A stretch of 64,000 nucleotides of DNA from Pelagibius sp050330205 (GTDB taxonomy: Bacteria > Pseudomonadota > Alphaproteobacteria > Kiloniellales > Kiloniellaceae). The stretch is taken from NCBI GenBank assembly GCA_050330205.1, contig JBHJOA010000014.1:57807-121806 (forward strand), written 5' to 3'. Position 1 is the first letter of the stretch, and each line of letters opens with the position of its first letter. A program made the translations under genes and the position numbers. Under the pieces are notes generated by a model. It made no database searches. It was not told the DNA's origin and saw nothing but the letters and a program-made list of their open reading frames with translations. This document shows, piece by piece, positions 58,945 through 64,000 of the stretch.

Positions 58945-59739
58945 GAGCACCAGCACCGTCGGCTGCCTCGGCAGGCCGCGGAGGGAGATTTCGACGGTGG
59001 GAGTCTGCGACACTCTGATGTCGAAGTCCCCGGCCATACCCGCCAGAAAGATGTTCAGCGAGCGGCTGCCGAAATAGTGCATGGGAATCACGAGGCTGGC
59101 GCGCAGATCCTGCAGCACCTCGATCATCGAGGGCAGATCCAGGGTATGGCTGCCGTCGACGGGCGCGAAAACCACGTCCAGGCGGCCGATCAGGGCGAGT
59201 TGCTCGGCGGTCGGCTTGTGATGCAGGTGCCCGAGGTGGCCGATGCAGAGGTCGGCGACCTCGAAGATGAAGATCGAGTTGCCGAAGCGCTCCACCCCGC
59301 CGCCCCACGACCTGATGTCGGTGGAAACGTTGCGGATGTAGACATCGCCGACGGTCAGCTTATGGTCCGCCGCTCCGCCCTCCGGGTTCCAGCCTCTCAG
59401 GACATGCTCGATGGCAGGATCCGGAAAGTCCGTGTAGTGGGTGCCATGGGCATGGTTCATGGTCACCACGGTGGGGACCGGCCCGGCCCCGGCATAGCCG
59501 GCGTAGTCCGTCGCGATCACCACGCCCGCCGGGGTCTGCAGGCGGAAGGTCGAGTGCGTGACGTAGGTCACCTCGACGGTGCCGGCGCTCTGGATCTCGG
59601 TATAGGCGACCGGGACGACGGCGGGCCGCTGTTCGACATAGGCGACGCACTGGCTCGCCTGGGCGGCCGTGGTCGGCAGAACAACCGTGAACCACAGCGC
59701 GGCGAGCAACAGGGTCACGCCGAAAAGGAGCCTGGCCAT
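58933..59739 (-). CDS. Metallo-beta-lactamase-fold protein, exported, with altered metal motif
   Basis: This 268-residue protein has a signal peptide (1-28, ending TAAQAS). It follows the UlaG-like branch: VTYVTHSTFRLQTPAGVVIATDY, then MNHAHGTHYTD where the family has HxHxDH, then IGHLGHLHHKPT, VDGSHTLDLP and IPMHYFG. The Asp of HxHxDH, a metal ligand, is replaced by Thr. The remaining His and Asp ligands are present, so one metal could still bind. Convergent to fccB; an exported MBL hydrolase beside sulfide oxidation genes suggests a sulfur role, by position only. Confidence 0.83.
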   Translation of the reverse strand: MARLLFGVTLLLAALWFTVVLPTTAAQASQCVAYVEQRPAVVPVAYTEIQSAGTVEVTYVTHSTFRLQTPAGVVIATDYAGYAGAGPVPTVVTMNHAHGTHYTDFPDPAIEHVLRGWNPEGGAADHKLTVGDVYIRNVSTDIRSWGGGVERFGNSIFIFEVADLCIGHLGHLHHKPTAEQLALIGRLDVVFAPVDGSHTLDLPSMIEVLQDLRASLVIPMHYFGSRSLNIFLAGMAGDFDIRVSQTPTVEISLRGLPRQPTVLVLAGG

Positions 59740-59905
59740 ACCATCCCTCCTGCGAGCCTTCGCCGGCGCGAAACGGCGCCGCTTCCCGCGTGTTGCGCAA
59801 GAAGGCTTCGTTCCCGCCTCGGTTCATTGTGTCAGCGGCGGGCCCGACACGCCAGGGCGATTGCCGCGCGTTCCCGGTGTCGGTCAGTCCGCCGAAGGCA
59901 GAACC

Positions 59906-60670
59906 TCAGGCGCTGCGTTTCGGCCGCAGCACGTGGACGTGATCGGGATCGTAGAGCTTCGAGTCGATGAAATCGGTCTCGCCGAGCACGCGGCCGACGA
60001 GGATCAGCGCCGTGCGGGTGATCTTGGCGGCGCGCACCTTCCCGCGAATGTCGGCGAGGGTGCCACGGATGATCTGCTGGTCCGGCCAGGAGGCGCGGTA
60101 GACCACCGCCACCGCACAGTCGGCACCGTAGAAGGGCGTCAGCTCCGCCTCGATGTGCTTCAGGTTGCGGATCGAGAGGTGGATCGCCAGCGTGGCGCCG
60201 GACCTGGCGAGGGTCGCGAGATCCTCGCCTTCCGGCATGGCGGAGGCCTTCATGGCGGTGCGCGTGAGGATCACCGTCTGGCTCACTTCCGGCAGGGTGA
60301 GCTCGCTCTCCAGTGCCGCGGCGGCCGCCGCGTAGGCCGGAACGCCGGGCACGATCTCGAAGGGAATGTCCAGCGCCCGCAGGCGGCGGATCTGCTCGGC
60401 GATGGCGCCGTAGAGCGAGGGGTCGCCGGAGTGCACCCGCGCCACGTCCTGGCCCGCCGCGTGGGCCGCGGCGATCTCGGCGAGGATCGCGTCGAGGGTC
60501 ATCGGCGCCGTGTCCATGACCTTTGCTCCCGGCGGCGCGAAGGCCACCACCTCGGTCGGCACCAGGGAGCCGGCATAGAGCACCACCGGGCAGCGCGCGA
60601 TGAGATCGCGGCCGCGCAGGGTGATGAGATCGGGGGCGCCGGGGCCGGCGCCGATGAAGTAGACCGTCAT
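59906..60670 (-). CDS. cobM: Precorrin-4 C11-methyltransferase
   Basis: This 254-residue SAM methyltransferase starts MTVYFIGAGPGAPDLITLRGRDLIARC. Further blocks are DPSLYGAIAEQIRRL (about 85-99), PGVPAYAAAAAALESELTLPE and VVYRASWPDQQIIRGTL, all diagnostic for CobM/CbiF. It methylates C11 to form (cobalt-)precorrin-5A. ATG at 60670 overlaps the stop of the cbiG-cobJ gene (ATGA). Last gene of the second cobalamin block. Confidence 0.95.
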   Translation of the reverse strand: MTVYFIGAGPGAPDLITLRGRDLIARCPVVLYAGSLVPTEVVAFAPPGAKVMDTAPMTLDAILAEIAAAHAAGQDVARVHSGDPSLYGAIAEQIRRLRALDIPFEIVPGVPAYAAAAAALESELTLPEVSQTVILTRTAMKASAMPEGEDLATLARSGATLAIHLSIRNLKHIEAELTPFYGADCAVAVVYRASWPDQQIIRGTLADIRGKVRAAKITRTALILVGRVLGETDFIDSKLYDPDHVHVLRPKRSA

Positions 60671-62508
60671 GCCGCGTCTCCCGATATCTCCGGCGAGGTG
60701 TCCCTGGCTTTGCCCGCATATCCCCGGGGCGTATAGACCCAGGCACCGCCGCCTTCCCCGGGAGATCGCGCCACGCGCCGCGTCTCGCTGGAGCCGACCA
60801 GCACCACCGTCAGCATGTCGACCATCTCCGGGGCGAGTTCGGCGAGATCGACCGTGGTGACGCTCTCCCCTTCGCGCCCGAGGTTGCGGGCCAGCACCAC
60901 CGGCGTGTCGTCCGAGCGGTGCCGGCGCAGGATCGCCACGGCCTCGGCGAGCTGGCGGGTGCGGCGCCTGGAGACGGGGTTGTAGAAGGCGACGACGAAG
61001 TCGCCTTCCGCCGCCGCCTTCACCCGGCGCTCGATGACCGCCCAGGGCGTCAGCAGGTCGGAGAGCGAGATGGTGCAGAAGTCATGGCCGAGCGGCGCGC
61101 CGGCCCGCGCCGCCGCCGCCTGCAGCGCAGAAACGCCCGGCATGACGGTGATGTCGACGCGCCGCCAGTCCTGCCGGCCGCCGCGTTCCAGCAGCTCGAA
61201 GACCAGGGTCGCCATGGCGTAGATGCCGGGATCGCCGGAGCAGACCAGCGCCACGTCGCGCCCCTCGGCGGCGAGGTCGAGGGCGACGCGCACGCGCCGT
61301 TCCTCCTCGCCCAGTTCGTAGCCGTGGCGCGCCTTGCCGGCGGCCAGAGGGCCCAGCAGGTCGAGATAGAGTCCATAGCCGACGAGATCGCTCGCCCGCA
61401 GTACGGCAGCCTCGACCTCCGGCGTACGCCAGACCGCGTCTCCGGGGCCGGTGCCGATGACGCTGAGGGTGCCACGGCCGCGCCCGACGGTGGTGGCATT
61501 GAGAATGTCCGGCGCCAGGGCGACGGCACAGGTGGCGCGCGCCGACTTGGTCTTGGCGACGACGAGCTTGCCCCGCGGCCCGGCCGCGGCCAGCGCGGCG
61601 CCCTCGGCCACGCCGTGGCAGCCGACCTCGCGGAACACCAGGTCGGAGGGATTGGCGAGGCGCGGCGTCTCGGCCTCCAGCGTCGCGGCATCGAAGAAGC
61701 GCGCCGGCACGCCGAGACTTTCCGCAAGGGCCAGCACCGCCGCCTCGTCGGCCTTCACGTCGATGGAGAACACGCCGGCGACGGCGAGCGGCGACAGTCC
61801 GGCCGCCGCCAGGGTCTCGCGCACCAGTGCCTCCAGCTCGGCCGGATCGGCGTTGCGTTCGCAGCCGACGCCGAGGCAGAGCAGCGCCGGGTGGTAGACC
61901 AGCTTCTCGGGACCGGGATCGCCCGTCGTTTCCGTCGCCTGGATCGCCAGGGCCCCGCTGTCGTCGAAAGGCAGGCCGCTGCCGGCGAGCCAGGGCGCCT
62001 CGCCGTCGAGACGCAGCCTGCCGCCGCCCAGCAGCGCCGCCGCGAAGCCCTTGTAGTGCTCGGGATTGGCGAGGCGCCAGCCGTCCGGCGGCGCATCCAG
62101 GGCGACGCCGAAGCGGCGATCGCCGGCGGTGGTGACCGCCGCCTCTACCCCCAGTGCCTGTGCGATCTGGCGCGCCAGTTCGTTGGCACCGCGATGGCCG
62201 CCGAGCAGCGGCACCACCGCGCCGCCGTCCTCGGCGACGGCGACGACCGGCGGTTCCCGGTGCTTGTCGGCGATCACCGGCGCCAGGGCCCGGATCAGCG
62301 CGCCGGCGGCGCAGATGCCGACGACGGGGCGGCCCTGGAGAAACAGGGACTGCACCTGGGCGGCGAAGTCCTCGAAATGGACATCGGCGTCCTCCGCGCG
62401 GCCCCGCCTGGCGAAAACCATGGCGCCGGGGAACGCCGCCCGGAGGCGTGCCGCCAGCGCGGCGCCCCCGGCAGTCAGCACGACCAGTGCGGGCGCCATC
62501 GCCGTCAT
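60667..62508 (-). CDS. cobJ: CbiG-CobJ fusion: cobalt-precorrin-5A hydrolase and precorrin-3B C17-methyltransferase
   Basis: This 613-residue protein has two parts. Residues 1-350 are CbiG: an N-terminal part with VVGICAAGALIRALAP and LLGGHRGANELARQIA, and a C-terminal CobE-like part with LCLGVGCERNADPAELEALV and VFSIDVKADEAAVLALAESL. Residues 355-600 are CobJ/CbiH with LSVIGTGPGDAVWRTPEVEAAV, YGLYLDLLGPLA, VCSGDPGIYAMATLVFELL and VVAFYNPVSRRRTRQLAEAV. CbiG opens the delta-lactone and releases acetaldehyde in the cobalt-early route. Both stop and start overlap neighbours by ATGA. Confidence 0.93.
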   Translation of the reverse strand: MTAMAPALVVLTAGGAALAARLRAAFPGAMVFARRGRAEDADVHFEDFAAQVQSLFLQGRPVVGICAAGALIRALAPVIADKHREPPVVAVAEDGGAVVPLLGGHRGANELARQIAQALGVEAAVTTAGDRRFGVALDAPPDGWRLANPEHYKGFAAALLGGGRLRLDGEAPWLAGSGLPFDDSGALAIQATETTGDPGPEKLVYHPALLCLGVGCERNADPAELEALVRETLAAAGLSPLAVAGVFSIDVKADEAAVLALAESLGVPARFFDAATLEAETPRLANPSDLVFREVGCHGVAEGAALAAAGPRGKLVVAKTKSARATCAVALAPDILNATTVGRGRGTLSVIGTGPGDAVWRTPEVEAAVLRASDLVGYGLYLDLLGPLAAGKARHGYELGEEERRVRVALDLAAEGRDVALVCSGDPGIYAMATLVFELLERGGRQDWRRVDITVMPGVSALQAAAARAGAPLGHDFCTISLSDLLTPWAVIERRVKAAAEGDFVVAFYNPVSRRRTRQLAEAVAILRRHRSDDTPVVLARNLGREGESVTTVDLAELAPEMVDMLTVVLVGSSETRRVARSPGEGGGAWVYTPRGYAGKARDTSPEISGDAA

Positions 62509-63209
62509 GTCCAGGCCTCGCCGCGGCGATGGAAGAGGATCATCGAGAAGTAGGGTGCCGCGTCGGCGTCGACATCCTGCAGCGGCAGGATGCGCTGCTC
62601 GCCCATGGTGGCGCGCTCCACGTAGCGGGCACGGTCGAGCAGTCCGAGGACGCGCAGAACCTTGCGCACCTTCTGCAGGTGGCGGCCGACCTTGATGATC
62701 GCCGCGGCCTCGGCGTCCCGCAGCACCTGCGCGAGCACCTGCGCCTCCAAGGGGGCCGGCACAACGGTCAGGATGTCGTTGCGCGCGGCCAGGGGCGCCC
62801 CGAGCACCGCCGCGCAGGCGGTCAGCGAAGACACGCCGGGCACCACCTCGACCGGGAAGCGCTCCGCCACCCGCCCGAAGAGATACATGAAGGAGCCGTA
62901 GAAGAAGGGATCGCCCTCGCAGAGCGCGACGACGTCACGGCCGGCTTCGAGATGCCCGCCGATCTCCTCCGCCGCCCGGTCGTAGACCTCCTGCGCCGGA
63001 AAGCGCGCCGCCACCATCGGCATGCGCAGCACGATCTCGGTCTGCCCCCCGGGCAGGTGCCCGGCGACGATGGCGCGGGCGAGGCTGTCGCCCTGCTCCG
63101 GCGCCGGATAGGCCAGCACCGGTGCCGCCTGCAGCAGACGCAGCGCCTTCAAGGTGATGAGTTCGGGATCGCCGGGCCCGATGCCGAGGCCGTAGAGTGT
63201 GCCGGTCAT
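62505..63209 (-). CDS. cobI: Precorrin-2 C20-methyltransferase
   Basis: This 234-residue SAM methyltransferase starts GTLYGLGIGPGDPELITLKALRLL. Conserved EGDPFFYGSFMYLFGRVA (about 98-115), PGVSSLTACAAVLGAPLA and IIKVGRHLQKVRKVL identify CobI/CbiL. It makes (cobalt-)precorrin-3A. ATG at 63209 overlaps the cobL stop (ATGA), and the gene ends in the overlap with the cbiG-cobJ start. Confidence 0.95.
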   Translation of the reverse strand: MTGTLYGLGIGPGDPELITLKALRLLQAAPVLAYPAPEQGDSLARAIVAGHLPGGQTEIVLRMPMVAARFPAQEVYDRAAEEIGGHLEAGRDVVALCEGDPFFYGSFMYLFGRVAERFPVEVVPGVSSLTACAAVLGAPLAARNDILTVVPAPLEAQVLAQVLRDAEAAAIIKVGRHLQKVRKVLRVLGLLDRARYVERATMGEQRILPLQDVDADAAPYFSMILFHRRGEAWT

Positions 63210-64000
63210 GGCGTCGCCCCCCACGGCTTGGTCGCGGCATACTGCGTCACCGGCATCATCGGACGCCAACCCTGGAAGGGCCCGACCGGCTCGGCGCGGG
63301 AGATGGCGAAGCGCGTGAGCGCGCCGCCTTGCTGCTTCTGCCAGGCGAGCAGCGCGGCCTCGCCCTCCAGCGTCACCGCATTGGCGACGAGCCGCCCGCC
63401 GGGCTGCAGGGCGTTCCAGCAGGCCTCGAGCAGGCCTGGCTCCGAAACCCCGCCGCCGACGAAGACCGCGTCGGGAGGATCCAGTCCCTCGAGGGCCGTC
63501 GGCGCCGCGCCGGCGACGATCCCTAGGGTCGGGGTGCCGAGGCTCTCGGCGTTCTCGGCGATCATGGCGCGGCGCTCGGCCTTGCGCTCGACGGCGACGG
63601 CGCGGGCGCGCGGCGCCGCGCGCATCCATTCGATCGCGACGGAGCCGCAGCCGGCACCGACGTCCCACAGCAGCTGCCCCGGCGTCGGCGCCAGGGCGGC
63701 CAGCGTGGCGGCCCGCACTTCCTTCTTGGTCATCTGGCCGTCGTGGCGGAAGGCGTCGTCGGGCAAGCCCGGCGTGCGCGGCAGCAACGCGGCGTCGGGG
63801 CCGGCGATGCAGTCCACCGCCAGGGTATTGAGATCGGCGACGTCGTTAGCGCTCCAGGTCCCGGCGGTGCCGTCGAGGCGGCGCTCCTTCGCGCCGTCCA
63901 TATGCTCCAGCACCGTCATCCGGCTGGCGCCGTAGCCGCGCCCGCAGAGCAGCGCCGCCACGGCAGATGGCGTCGCCGCATCGTCGCTGAGGATCAGCAG
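63206..64000 (-). CDS. cobL: Precorrin-6Y C5,15-methyltransferase (decarboxylating), C-terminal part
   Basis: The frame is open to the window end, so the N-terminal part is missing; 264 residues are visible. The visible start (LLILSDDAATPSAVAALLCGRGYGASRMTVLEHM) is the end of the CbiE-like domain. From about HDGQMTKKEVRAATLAALAPTPGQ on it is the CbiT domain with the SAM site LLWDVGAGCGSVAIEW and DPPDAVFVGGG. A fused CbiET (CobL) methylates C5 and C15 and decarboxylates ring C's acetate. First visible gene of the block. Confidence 0.94.
   Translation of the reverse strand: MLILSDDAATPSAVAALLCGRGYGASRMTVLEHMDGAKERRLDGTAGTWSANDVADLNTLAVDCIAGPDAALLPRTPGLPDDAFRHDGQMTKKEVRAATLAALAPTPGQLLWDVGAGCGSVAIEWMRAAPRARAVAVERKAERRAMIAENAESLGTPTLGIVAGAAPTALEGLDPPDAVFVGGGVSEPGLLEACWNALQPGGRLVANAVTLEGEAALLAWQKQQGGALTRFAISRAEPVGPFQGWRPMMPVTQYAATKPWGATP

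Overview
The window reads as chromosome of a high-G+C alphaproteobacterium. The best lineage markers are a GcrA cell-cycle regulator (27819-28283), TAXI and DctP TRAP transport systems, and a ccoNOQP-ccoGHIS respiratory cluster with an FNR-type site. A member of Rhodospirillales in the broad sense, or a related marine or soil order, would fit. This placement is an inference from gene content; no phylogeny was run. I saw no insertion sequence, integrase, CRISPR array or rRNA. The only tRNA is tRNA-Pro(CGG).

Layout. 1-3.7 kb: end of a polyprenyl diphosphate synthase gene, a small HTH regulator facing an AT-rich control region, a probable short non-coding RNA with a near-consensus promoter and a canonical terminator, a pentapeptide-repeat protein, and a chromate transporter-PadR pair behind tandem palindromic operators. 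3.6-15.1 kb: tRNA-Pro and three solute-receptor genes for TRAP transport. These are a lone TAXI receptor, a complete DctP-DctQ-DctM operon, and a TAXI receptor-fused permease-universal stress protein operon. DUF2336 and His-rich hypothetical proteins lie between them. 15.5-28.3 kb: copper-related periplasmic proteins, a class III aminotransferase coupled to a BKACE-type enzyme, Apt, a PAS histidine kinase, two amidases, a retropepsin-like protease, a cytosolic-looking gamma-glutamyltransferase and GcrA.

28.4-38.9 kb: secreted hypothetical proteins, a DUF1800/DUF1501 pair, a queuosine-precursor transporter, a CHASE2 protein with no output domain, a lipoprotein, an ECF sigma/anti-sigma pair and oligopeptidase B. 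38.9-47.3 kb: the cbb3 oxidase structural genes and their assembly genes, nearly all overlapping or closely spaced, behind an FNR box. Terminal respiration under low oxygen is therefore the best-supported physiology. 47.2-51.7 kb: envelope genes (DUF2189, LEA2 lipoprotein, AsmA, MscS).

52-64 kb: cobalamin ring synthesis in three blocks (cobB-cobA; cbiD-cobK; cobM, cbiG-cobJ, cobI, cobL), interrupted by greB, mscL, a flavocytochrome c sulfide dehydrogenase pair and an odd metallo-beta-lactamase-fold protein. CbiD and CbiG point to the cobalt-early route, although the organism respires oxygen. Many neighbouring genes overlap by ATGA, GTGA or TTGA, which implies translational coupling.
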